Assembly: GCA_028681135.1 (NCBI GenBank)
Contig: JAQUJC010000037.1
Coordinates: 1-33,373 of the forward strand
Length of the DNA stretch: 33,373 nt
Source: Kiritimatiellia bacterium
Lineage (GTDB): Bacteria > Verrucomicrobiota > Kiritimatiellia > CAIQIC01 > Lenti-01
Reading direction: 5' to 3'
Below the pieces are notes generated by a model, which had not been told where the DNA came from, ran no database searches, and worked only from the letters and a program-made list of their open reading frames with translations. Positions 1 through 7,706 of the stretch are shown here, in pieces. Numbering within the stretch: the first letter of the stretch is position 1; every line of letters begins with the position of its first letter. The position numbers and the translations under genes are program-made.

Positions 1-382
1 AGTCGTCGGGGGGGGGGGGGGAGGGAATCTCGCCATCGGCTTCCATCTGGTCAAGAAGCTGTAGGATGTGGTCCCCTTCGGCAACGGAGTGATCGAGGAT
101 AAACCGGAGCTGCGGGGTGTAGCGCAGGACGAGATTGGTGTGGATGGCCGTCTGAAAGTCGACGCGGTGATGGCGCAAAATGTGTAACAGGCGCTCCTGC
201 GTCTCCGGCTCGCCGCGAATGGAGACCATCACGCGACAGGTGCGCAGATCAACTGCGGTGCGAACACGCGTGAAGGTGACGACGGCCGGATCAAAGTCAG
301 GACGATTCACAATGCGGTAGAGCTGGAGACCCAACTCGCGGCGAATGAGTTCGTTGACGCGTGTGATCCGATCCGTTTTCAT
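1..382 (-). CDS. rbfA: ribosome-binding factor A, 3' end cut by window edge
   Basis: RbfA binds the 30S subunit and helps 16S rRNA maturation and cold adaptation. Reading the minus strand from ATG at 382 gives a typical RbfA start (MKTDRITRVNELIRRELG) and later the diagnostic RYTPQLRFILDHS segment near residues 87-99, followed by an amphipathic helix. The frame stays open to base 1, so the C-terminus lies outside the window. Its last visible part is a short proline run encoded by a 14-base G/C homopolymer (8-21), a place where length errors are likely. It lies 17 bases downstream of infB, the order seen in many nusA-infB-rbfA operons. Identification is firm; the C-terminal sequence is not. 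Confidence 0.93.
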   Translation of the reverse strand, partial: MKTDRITRVNELIRRELGLQLYRIVNRPDFDPAVVTFTRVRTAVDLRTCRVMVSIRGEPETQERLLHILRHHRVDFQTAIHTNLVLRYTPQLRFILDHSVAEGDHILQLLDQMEADGEIPSPPPPDD

Positions 383-399
383 TGCCGGCCCGTCCGGCC

Positions 400-2574
400 C
401 TACAGCGTCTGAGCGATTTTTTCGATCTCGTAGGACTCGATGGTGTCGCCCTCAGCAATGTGGGTGAAGTGATCAAGAACAATGCCGCATTCCTGGCCTT
501 CGCGTACTTCGCTGGCTTCGTTCTGGAAGCGCCGGAGCGAGGCAATCTTGCCTTCGTAGATGATGTCGTCCCCGCGCTTGACGCGGGCGCGGCCCTTGAG
601 CGTGATTTTGCCTTTCTCGCACATGCACCCGGCCACCTTGCCGCGCTTGCCCATGTCGAAAATCTGACGGATAGTCGCCGTGCCGTTGATGTGTTCCTTG
701 AGCATGGGGTCGAGCAGGCCCGTCATCAGGTTCTTTACGTCGTCGATCATTTCATAAATGATGGAATACAAGCGAATATCAACGCCTTTGCGCTTGGCTT
801 CAGCTCCGGAACCACTGTCCTTGCCCACATGGAAGCCAAGAATGATGGCCGTGGAGGCGGAGGCCAGCAGGACGTCGTTCACGCTCACATTGCCCGCCCC
901 GGTGCCAATGATGTCCAAGTCGACCTTGTCGCTCTGAATGCTTTCAAGAGAGCCTTGGATGGCTTCGAGCGAGCCCAGAACATCCGTTTTGATAATGACG
1001 TTGAGGGTTCGCTTGTCGCTGCCGGTTTTTTCCTGGAGGAGTTCGTCGAGGGTCATGGGGACGCGGGGCTCGGTGGGGCCGGAAAGGCTTTCGAGGCGTT
1101 TGGCGGCCGCGCGGTCTTCGGCCACCTGCCGGGCTTCGCGGTCATTTTTATAGATATGGAATTCGCTGCCGGGTTCGGGGACGCTGGTGAGGCCTAGGAC
1201 CTTGACCGCCGAGGATGGGCCCGCGGTGCGGACCTTGTTGCCGCGGTCGTTGATCATGGCTTTGACCCGGCCCCAGGTGCAGCCCGTGACAATGGCATCA
1301 TTAATCTGCAGCGTCCCATTGGTGACCAAGAGGTTGGCGGTTGGGCCCATGCCCGCTTCCAGGCGCGATTCGATGACATAGCCCGTGGCCTTGCGGCGGG
1401 GATTGGCCTTGAGTTCCAGAATATCTGTCTGCAGCAGGATCATCTCGAGCAGGTGGTCCATGCCTTCGCCCGCGGTGGCGCTGACATTGCAGCAGATCAA
1501 TTCACCGCCCCAGTCTTCAGAGGCCAGGCCCATTTGCTGAAGCTGGCGCTTGACTCGGTCGGTATTGGCGGTGCGCATATCGCACTTGTTGATGGCCACG
1601 ATCATGGCGACATCGGCGGCTTGGGCGTGTTGGATCGCCTCTTTGGTTTGCGGCATAATGCCATCGTCGGCGGCGATGACAATGATAGCGATATCGGTCA
1701 GGTTGGCACCGCGAGCGCGCATCGCGGTGAAGGCTTCGTGGCCGGGCGTGTCCAGAAAGGTGATCTTGCGGCCATCATGCTCCACCTGATAGGCGCCAAT
1801 GTGCTGCGTGATACCGCCATCTTCGGCGGCAGCGACGTGTTCCTTGCGGATATAGTCCAGCAACGATGTTTTGCCGTGGTCCACATGCCCCATGAACGTG
1901 ACCACGGGCGGACGCGGCAGTAAATCATCTGCGGCATCCGGACCCGTCGCTTCCGGCTTGGGTTCGGGTTTAGGCGGCGGCGGGGGGGGGGGGGCTTTCT
2001 TCTCGTGCGCAAGGGCCACCCCGAATTTTTCGGCCACCTTTTGGGCCGTCTTGAATTCGATCTTCATGCCGATGGAGGCAAAGATATTCAGGCGCATCAG
2101 CTCGGTGATGAGCACATTGGGTTTTACCTCGAGTAAATCGGCAAAATCTTTGACGACGATATGGCCCTTGATGGCCAGGGTGCGCGGACCTTCCGGCTCG
2201 GCGGGTGTGTCCTCGCTGGGCGCTTCGCCCGCGTCAGCGGGGGCCTCGGCCTCGGCGGGGGCTTCGGCCTCGGCGGCCGCAGGTATTTCTGCCGCGGCGT
2301 CGGCTGCCGGGGCATCCGTTGCCGGGGCATCCGCTTCGGCGGGGGCCTCTGGCGTGGCGGCTTCGGCGGGGGCTTCTGGCGTGGCCGCTTCGGCGTCGAC
2401 CTGCTTGTCGCCGCCGCTGTAGTAGATGCGTTGAATCTCGTCGCGCAGATACTGCTCAAGTTCGGGGGTCAGCTTGGCCTGAGTGCTGCGCGCGGTACAG
2501 CCACGCGCCTGCAGGAGTTGCAGCAACTCCTTGCCGGTGGTCATCAGTTCGTTGGCTAAATCGCAAATCCTCAT
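400..2574 (-). CDS. infB: translation initiation factor IF-2
   Basis: IF-2 is the GTPase that brings initiator tRNA to the 30S subunit and promotes subunit joining. The 724-residue product has an N-terminal IF2_N-like segment (1-50), a low-complexity Ala/Glu/Pro linker (about 60-130), a second IF2_N-like segment (about 133-185), a proline run (about 195-201) and the G domain: G1 GHVDHGKT at 229-236, G3 DTPGH at 275-279, G4 NKCD at 329-332, then the beta-barrel and C-terminal domains. The proline run is coded by a long G/C homopolymer near 1981-1994. The ATG overlaps the nusA stop by four bases (ATGA, 2571-2574), which suggests translational coupling. rbfA follows 17 bases downstream. Confidence 0.98.
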   Translation of the reverse strand: MRICDLANELMTTGKELLQLLQARGCTARSTQAKLTPELEQYLRDEIQRIYYSGGDKQVDAEAATPEAPAEAATPEAPAEADAPATDAPAADAAAEIPAAAEAEAPAEAEAPADAGEAPSEDTPAEPEGPRTLAIKGHIVVKDFADLLEVKPNVLITELMRLNIFASIGMKIEFKTAQKVAEKFGVALAHEKKAPPPPPPPKPEPKPEATGPDAADDLLPRPPVVTFMGHVDHGKTSLLDYIRKEHVAAAEDGGITQHIGAYQVEHDGRKITFLDTPGHEAFTAMRARGANLTDIAIIVIAADDGIMPQTKEAIQHAQAADVAMIVAINKCDMRTANTDRVKRQLQQMGLASEDWGGELICCNVSATAGEGMDHLLEMILLQTDILELKANPRRKATGYVIESRLEAGMGPTANLLVTNGTLQINDAIVTGCTWGRVKAMINDRGNKVRTAGPSSAVKVLGLTSVPEPGSEFHIYKNDREARQVAEDRAAAKRLESLSGPTEPRVPMTLDELLQEKTGSDKRTLNVIIKTDVLGSLEAIQGSLESIQSDKVDLDIIGTGAGNVSVNDVLLASASTAIILGFHVGKDSGSGAEAKRKGVDIRLYSIIYEMIDDVKNLMTGLLDPMLKEHINGTATIRQIFDMGKRGKVAGCMCEKGKITLKGRARVKRGDDIIYEGKIASLRRFQNEASEVREGQECGIVLDHFTHIAEGDTIESYEIEKIAQTL

Positions 2575-3845
2575 TCGTCATCCGCCTTTCCATTTAGGCT
2601 TTCGAAGGCCACTTCAGCGGCGGCGCGTACCGCTTGGGCACTGTCGGCGTCGAATCCCTCCACATCCACTAAATCCGCGGGGTCCGCGGCCAGGATGCCT
2701 TCAAGGGTGATGAATCCGGCGGCCACCAACCGCTCGGCATGGTCGGGCCCAATGCCCTCAATGGCCGCGAGATGGCCCGTGGCCAACGCAATGCGCTCTT
2801 CAAAGGTGATGTCGGCTTCATCTTTCTGGATGTCGATTTTCCACCCCGTCAATTTGGCGGTCAGGCGCGCATTCTGGCCCTTCTTGCCAATGGCCAGCGA
2901 AAGCTGGTCGGTCTCCACAATAACCCGGACGGTATTTTCGAGTTCTTCGACTTCCAGGCGTAGGAGCTTGGCGGGGGCCAGGGAATTCGTGACAAAGGTG
3001 GTGATGTCGGTGTTCCACTTGACAATATCGACCTTTTCGCCGGATAGCTCGCGGACGATATTTTTGACGCGTTGGCCGCGCAGTCCGACGCAGGCGCCGA
3101 CCGGGTCCACCTTGTCGTCGTTGGAGTGTACGGCAATCTTGGTGCGAAACCCCGCCTCGCGGGCAATGCCCTTGATCTCGACGGTGCCGTCAGCAATTTC
3201 AGAGACCTCCAAAATGAAGAGTTTGCGGATAAATTCCGGGTTGGCGCGGGTCAGAATGAGCGGAGACCCCTGGGACATGGCATCGATGTTCAGCAGGAGA
3301 AAGCGGATGCGGTCACCGACCTGGTAATCCTCGCTGGGGACCCGTTCGCTACTGGGCATGACGGCTTCGGCATCCCCCAGGTCAACGATGACATCGTTGC
3401 GGTCAAAGCGGATCACGGTGCCGGTGACAATGTCGCCAACATGGTCTTTGTAGATCGCAAAAACCTTGTCTTTCTCCGCAATGCGCAGCTTCTGAATGAT
3501 GGCCTGCTTGGCGGTCTGGGCGGCAATGCGCCCGAAATTGCGGGGGGTGACCTCGATCTCAATCAGGTCGCCAACCGCATAGTTCTTGTCCGGATACTGG
3601 ACCTGAGCTTCCGTGACCGATATCTCTTCCTGGCGGTTGCGGACGAAGTCAACCACTTCCAGACTGGCAAAAGCACGAATATCCAAGGTTTTCCGGTCCA
3701 GTTCAACCCGCAGGTCCCGCACGCGGCCAATACTCTTGCGGCCCGCAACCTGTAGGGCCGATTCGACCAGTTGCGCCAAAGTTTCGCGGTCTAACTTCCG
3801 TTCCCGCTCCATGTATTCAAATACGGCCAGCAATTCGTTGTTCAT
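2571..3845 (-). CDS. nusA: transcription termination/antitermination factor NusA
   Basis: NusA binds RNA polymerase and nascent RNA and modulates pausing, termination and antitermination. The 424-residue product shows the NusA N-terminal domain (MNNELLAVFEYMERERKLDR...), an S1 domain around residues 130-200 (GDIVTGTVIRFDRNDVIVDL), KH domains around 230-340 with the family signature VGACVGLRGQRVKNI and later AIGKKGQNARLTAKLTGW, and a C-terminal helix-hairpin-helix region (GIGPDHAERLVAAGF). It is shorter than the 495-residue E. coli protein, which has two acidic repeats here missing. The ATG at 3845 has a strong AGGAGG Shine-Dalgarno about 8 bases upstream. It is first in the nusA-infB-rbfA unit; the usual rimP is not upstream. 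Confidence 0.97.
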   Translation of the reverse strand: MNNELLAVFEYMERERKLDRETLAQLVESALQVAGRKSIGRVRDLRVELDRKTLDIRAFASLEVVDFVRNRQEEISVTEAQVQYPDKNYAVGDLIEIEVTPRNFGRIAAQTAKQAIIQKLRIAEKDKVFAIYKDHVGDIVTGTVIRFDRNDVIVDLGDAEAVMPSSERVPSEDYQVGDRIRFLLLNIDAMSQGSPLILTRANPEFIRKLFILEVSEIADGTVEIKGIAREAGFRTKIAVHSNDDKVDPVGACVGLRGQRVKNIVRELSGEKVDIVKWNTDITTFVTNSLAPAKLLRLEVEELENTVRVIVETDQLSLAIGKKGQNARLTAKLTGWKIDIQKDEADITFEERIALATGHLAAIEGIGPDHAERLVAAGFITLEGILAADPADLVDVEGFDADSAQAVRAAAEVAFESLNGKADDE

Positions 3846-3903
3846 TTTTCAAACCTCCTCACCCCAAACGGGGGAAAAGCCATGTCCCTTTCTCCTAATA
3901 CGC

Positions 3904-3927
3904 AAAAAAGTGGGAAGAACCCACTCT
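3904..3927 (-). terminator. rho-independent terminator between pseudopilin gene and nusA
   Basis: Read on the minus strand, an AGTGGG/CCCACT stem with a five-base loop (TTCTT) is followed by a run of six T. It would end transcripts coming from the cobalamin-regulated unit before nusA. Because it lies only about 60 bases ahead of the nusA start, a role as a nusA leader attenuator is an alternative. Confidence 0.6.
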
Positions 3928-4079
3928 CACAACGTAGCCAGAGTTGTACAGACGCATGTTAATCTACCTCTGCCGTCCCCGTGCCGTCAACTATCAATTC
4001 AATTAAAGCGGCGACTAATCCGTTAAATCGCCGGCGGCGACGCCACGCCATTATATCGGAGTTTATAAAGTTCGATAAT

Positions 4080-5063
4080 TTAAAATGGGGCGAAAAGGCG
4101 GTTGTCGTCCGGGCCAAACCAGCCCAGCGGATGGGGGGAAGCGGGCCCGCCGCGGCGGGCGAGTGGTTCAGATGTCACCCGGCCATCGCACCAGGCCACG
4201 TTCGCTTTGCCGCGATGCCGAAAATGGATGGATGGCCAGGGGGTCCCGCCGCCGGCGAACTGCGGCGGCTCGGCAAACGAGTATTCAATCAGGCGCGCCT
4301 TGGCCCCGCGACCTTGCAAAAAGGCGGCATCAGCGAACATGACAATGTGCGACGGGTGGGACAGTGCCCCCGGGCGCAGGCCCACGGCGAGCCCCTGACC
4401 ATCGGCGAGACACAGCTCCGAGCCCACCCCGAGCGCGTTATAGCCGTAGCCCCCGCAGGACGCCTCGAATCCGTCCTCTTCCGGGTGGAACGCGGGGCAG
4501 CGGCGCACCCAGCCACTGCCGCCCTCTCCCCCCAGATAGGGGGCCAGAGGCCCTTGCGCACCATCAAAAGCCTTGCCCTGGCGCACCCCGTGCCAGCGAA
4601 TGGCGTTGCTCCCTCCGATATCCGAGGCCGCGGCCACAAAGCGGCCATGGTCGGCGGCATATGCCAGGTTCGCCGTCGCTAATTGACGCAAATTAGACCG
4701 GCAGGCCGCCGATTGCGCCGCCCCGATGGCCAGCGACCAGCCCCCCGCCCCCAAAGCCGCCAGAAGACCGACCGCCGCCATAACCGTCAGCAGTTCCACC
4801 AGACTAAACCCCGCCCCCCCCACTAGGGGAGTCGCCGCGCGCCGCCCGCCTGCCCGTTTTCCACAGTGTGGAAGATAATCTTCCATAGCGTGGAAAAATC
4901 GCCCAAATGTTTTCCATAGCATGGAAAAATCAGGCCTGTTTTTCCATAGCGTGGAAGATAATTTTCCATAGCGTGGAAAAATCGCCCAAACATTTTCCAT
5001 AGCGTGGAAAAATCGCCAAAACGTTTTCCATCGCGATGTCGTTTTGTACAATGTGCCGGTCAT
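4080..5063 (-). CDS. prepilin-type N-terminal methylation domain protein (pseudopilin-like)
   Basis: The core is a type II secretion/pilin-like protein: a processing site and hydrophobic helix GFSLVELLTVMAAVGLLAAL (prepilin peptidase would cut before the F), then a globular domain with a near-C-terminal NVAWCDGRV segment like the H-X9-DG pseudopilins common in PVC bacteria. The start is uncertain. ATG at 5063 overlaps the stop of the upstream gene (ATGA), implying coupling, but then the first ~70 residues are encoded by a tandem palindrome array and contain peptides such as FHAMEN and FPRYGK. ATG at 4886 inside the array would give a 26-residue leader. Neither has a well-spaced Shine-Dalgarno. 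It is probably co-transcribed with the riboswitch-controlled gene upstream. Family assignment is firm, substrate unknown. Confidence 0.8.
   Translation of the reverse strand: MTGTLYKTTSRWKTFWRFFHAMENVWAIFPRYGKLSSTLWKNRPDFSMLWKTFGRFFHAMEDYLPHCGKRAGGRRAATPLVGGAGFSLVELLTVMAAVGLLAALGAGGWSLAIGAAQSAACRSNLRQLATANLAYAADHGRFVAAASDIGGSNAIRWHGVRQGKAFDGAQGPLAPYLGGEGGSGWVRRCPAFHPEEDGFEASCGGYGYNALGVGSELCLADGQGLAVGLRPGALSHPSHIVMFADAAFLQGRGAKARLIEYSFAEPPQFAGGGTPWPSIHFRHRGKANVAWCDGRVTSEPLARRGGPASPHPLGWFGPDDNRLFAPF
4857..5031. repeat. array of TTTTCCA...TGGAAAA palindromes
   Basis: Six full and one partial copy of an imperfect palindrome, consensus TTTTCCAYAGYRTGGAAAA, with first T runs near 4857, 4879, 4909, 4940, 4962, 4993 and 5023. 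Spacers are irregular, often containing ATCGCCCAAA. The array sits just 5' of the pseudopilin core sequence and is open in the pseudopilin frame. It is not a CRISPR: units are palindromic, short and unevenly spaced. Confidence 0.92.
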
Positions 5064-6496
5064 TCCTTCACGAGGCGGTAGCGGTAGAAGCCGGGGAGGG
5101 CGCGGGTTTCGACGTCGGTCCAATCGGCATCGGTGAGGGTGTGCGAGTGTTCGAGCCCAGTCGTGAAGCCGGGGAGGGCGGGGGCCGCGGCCGGGTCGGT
5201 CGAGATGTCGAGGTTGGCATTCAGGACGCCCACGGCATCGAGGTCGAATCCGGCAGAGCCCCAGGTGGGGGTCGGGTCATAAATGGGGTTGCCGTAGGCG
5301 TCGAGGGTGGCGCCGTCGCCGAGAATATCAACGATTCTGACGTGGGTGACCCGGCGGGTATCGAGGTTGTCGGCACCCGCAAGACAGCGCAGATCGAAGG
5401 GGGTGCCGAAGCCCTGGGTGTGCTTGCCGGCAAGTCCGCCATAGGCGGTGGGGTCGCTGGCGTTCGTCTCGCCGTAGGTGTCGATCCAGTTGGTTTCGAG
5501 GCAGTGGCTGGGGAAGCGGACGAAGGTCGTGCCGTCAGAAGATACGTCGACGTGCGCCAGTTCGAGAAAGGTGTCGGCAAACGCATTTTCAAAGATAGCA
5601 AAATCGGGGCCGGGACCGTCGGCAATGGGGACGGGGAACGTCAAGACGATGGACCCGTTATCGCCAAGACTGACAATGCCATTGGTGGCACCGTCACCAC
5701 CGAGATCGCCCTGAGCAGAGCCCAGGGCGTTGTCTGGTGTTTGCCACTGCAAATCGACATGGGCGCCAGGAGCGTAGTCCGTCCAGCCGTTCGCCCAGCA
5801 CAAAATGGCCGGATCGGTAGCGGCGATGCCATCGGACCCATCGGAATAGGCGTAGGTGAAGTCGGCGAGAGCAAAATAAGTGGGCGCGCCGCTGTCCGAT
5901 GCTTCCACCGTGCCGATAACAGAAGCCACGCTGTCGCCGAACACGCTCAGATCGAGTGGGCTCCAGTTCGTTTGGATGATGGTGTTGCTTCCGGTGAAAT
6001 CGGCGAGAAAATGGTCATGGGTCGCCATGACCTGGCCATCCAAATCGTAGGCAGTCAGCGTCACAACCAAAAAATCGCCAGCGCTGAAGGGGTCATTGTA
6101 GTCGGACCCATTTCGCATGGTGAGCGCGGCATAGGTCGTGTTGTTGAGGCGCACTGATTGCGGGGCGGCGGGAATGTCGAAAAGAAGTGCTGGCGGTGGG
6201 TCCCAGCCGCCATTGTCATAACCAACCGCGTAAGCGTTGGAGTGCGCTTGAGCGGCGGCATACTGATTCATCCACGAACCGTCGACCGTATTGCTGACCG
6301 TCGAGAAGGCAAAGCCAGCCCAAGAGCCCCAGTCGGGATTATAGGAATTGATAAAAGTGGCAGGGCCCACGGATACGGAGGTGTTGTGGATGGTTTGTCC
6401 GGGATCGGGCAGCAGATGGTCAAATGACACAACGGTCTCAGCCGCGAAGGTGGGACAACAAAGAAATGGAACCAACAGGATCAGCAAACGCCGCAT
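5060..6496 (-). CDS. secreted DUF4465-like surface protein under cobalamin riboswitch
   Basis: A 478-residue exported protein with a signal peptide (MRRLLILLVPFLCCPTFAAE). Residues about 20-215 resemble DUF4465 (SFDHLLPDPG..., SWAGFAFS, NQYAAA, Y..DFTYAYSDG); the second half (about 240-430) resembles cell-surface proteins with PDFAIFENAF, ELAHVDVSSDG, GFGTPFDL and a terminal GSAGFDLDAVGVLN. Such proteins are often found behind B12 riboswitches, consistent with the upstream element here, so a role in capturing or handling cobalamin at the cell surface is likely but inferred. ATG at 6496 is preferred over GTG at 6505 because AAAGG lies at proper spacing before it. The stop overlaps the ATG of the pseudopilin gene. 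Confidence 0.82.
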   Translation of the reverse strand: MRRLLILLVPFLCCPTFAAETVVSFDHLLPDPGQTIHNTSVSVGPATFINSYNPDWGSWAGFAFSTVSNTVDGSWMNQYAAAQAHSNAYAVGYDNGGWDPPPALLFDIPAAPQSVRLNNTTYAALTMRNGSDYNDPFSAGDFLVVTLTAYDLDGQVMATHDHFLADFTGSNTIIQTNWSPLDLSVFGDSVASVIGTVEASDSGAPTYFALADFTYAYSDGSDGIAATDPAILCWANGWTDYAPGAHVDLQWQTPDNALGSAQGDLGGDGATNGIVSLGDNGSIVLTFPVPIADGPGPDFAIFENAFADTFLELAHVDVSSDGTTFVRFPSHCLETNWIDTYGETNASDPTAYGGLAGKHTQGFGTPFDLRCLAGADNLDTRRVTHVRIVDILGDGATLDAYGNPIYDPTPTWGSAGFDLDAVGVLNANLDISTDPAAAPALPGFTTGLEHSHTLTDADWTDVETRALPGFYRYRLVKE

Positions 6497-6542
6497 GACG
6501 GCCACCTTTCTGCCCCAACTGCGAGGGCATCCAGTTAATAGT

Positions 6543-6722
6543 ACTCCGGCACCTCGTCTTCTGGCTTACGGCAAGTCTACTCGTCCATCTTCTCCCGCCC
6601 GTGGGGGCGGAATGATATGCTGGAATTTCGAAACCGTTTACAGCGGCGCGACCGCGCAGGATTCTCACCCGCTTCCGTTAGTCGCCGGATGCGTCGCCAA
6701 CCCTTTTGGCCACGCACCTAAA
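6543..6722 (-). promoter_or_regulatory. cobalamin (B12) riboswitch
   Basis: The minus strand carries the conserved cobalamin riboswitch blocks in order: a core GGAAGCGGGTGAGAATCC, then GCGCGGTCGCGCCGCTGTAA, and a B12 box AGCCAGAAGACGAGGTGCC ending about 50 bases before the start codon of the DUF4465-like gene. Adenosylcobalamin binding would repress that gene and probably the pseudopilin gene behind it. Outer boundaries are approximate. Confidence 0.95.
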
Positions 6723-6764
6723 CCCTAACACCACCCGCAAAATCAACGCAACCCATAAAGCAAG

Positions 6765-6824
6765 AGGGTCAGCCCTTAAAATATAACTAATGGATCGATT
6801 AGTTATATTTTAAGGGCTGACCCT
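6765..6824. repeat. perfect palindrome, left flank of DGR island
   Basis: A 27-bp perfect inverted repeat (6765-6791 and 6798-6824) around a 6-base loop GGATCG. The outer ends read GGGTCAGCCC and the inner part is AT-rich (TTAAAATATAACTAAT). The same palindrome occurs at 13841-13902 with a different loop. It directly abuts the truncated 5' end of the delta-60-like gene. Confidence 0.95.
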
Positions 6825-6827
6825 AAT

Positions 6828-7706
6828 TACATTGTATTCTCGCAGGAGGGCTGGCCTATGGTGCTGGATGGGGCGATTCCGGCTAGCGAGGGGCGGCTGT
6901 GGATTCTGGGACAAACGATGCCGAAACAGACGGTGTGGGGCTGGGAAATTCCTCGTTATTCACTTTTTCGGGTGGACGCGGATGGCCTTTTGGATTCGTC
7001 TTTCGAGCCGCTGGAATTGCCGGAATACAATTATTACTCCATTGCAGAACGGAGGGGCGGGGGGGGGCGGCTGGTGGGCCTGTATTCGTATGGCGAGTGG
7101 CTCTGGCCAAGCTCAACTCACCGGAGCTATGGAATCGGCCTGTACGATGCGGGTGGGTTGCTCGTGCGGTCGCATGGCGTCAGCCTGCCCCGCGGCGTTC
7201 CCCTGGTGGTGGCCGAAGAGGCGGATGGTGCTTTGCTCTGCAATGAGGTGGTGACGGAACTCGATGCCGGCCTGGCGGAGCAGCAGAAGAACGTGTTGAT
7301 TCGTATTCGTCCCGATGGCGAAGCGGACCCGGCTTTTTGTGTTCCGCTTGGTTCCGATTCGCCCCATGTGCTCCCAGATGGACGCGTGGACCCGACGTTC
7401 CAGACGGCGGAGCTAGCACGAGTGGTGCCCGATGCCCCGAATCGCAGATACGCCCTGGGGGGAGATCTATCCTTGCCTCATTGCGGGTTTGGACCTACGC
7501 TGATTGGCATCATGAAATCATCCAAGCAGCTGGGCGGTTGGGTTGGGCTGGGATTTCTATACATGGCAGGTGAGGCCATGGGGGTGACCAGTTCGAATAC
7601 CAATTATTTTCCTTCGAATGACCGGATGGAAAAAAGGAAAACAGCCCCGGTGCGCAAACGTTTTGAAACAGGTCGGGCTGGCTCGAATGGCGGAGGGATG
7701 AAATGA
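6828..7706 (+). pseudogene. 5'-truncated delta-60-repeat-like gene fragment
   Basis: An open frame with motifs of delta-60 (beta-propeller-like) repeats: VDADGLLDSSFEPLE, IRPDGEADPAFCVPL and LPDGRVDPTF, each of the D-x-DG-x-x-D-x-x-F type. The first ATG is at 6858, but the recognisable sequence begins immediately after the left palindrome and continues upstream of that ATG in frame, so the 5' part seems lost at the palindrome boundary. After about residue 190 the repeats fade into sequence with no family resemblance and the frame ends in ATGAAATGA overlapping the next start. Most likely a relic of a secreted protein; it could still be a short expressed ORF. Confidence 0.5.

Noticed and set aside
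3981..4682. 233-codon plus-strand frame
   Set aside because: Antisense to the pseudopilin-like gene and without recognisable motifs.
4857..5031. CRISPR array
   Set aside because: Units are 19-base palindromes with uneven, often repeated spacers and no cas genes nearby.
5064..5123. Longer start for the pseudopilin-like gene at 5123
   Set aside because: It would overlap the DUF4465-like gene by 60 bases with no start signal; ATG 5063 in the ATGA overlap is more plausible.
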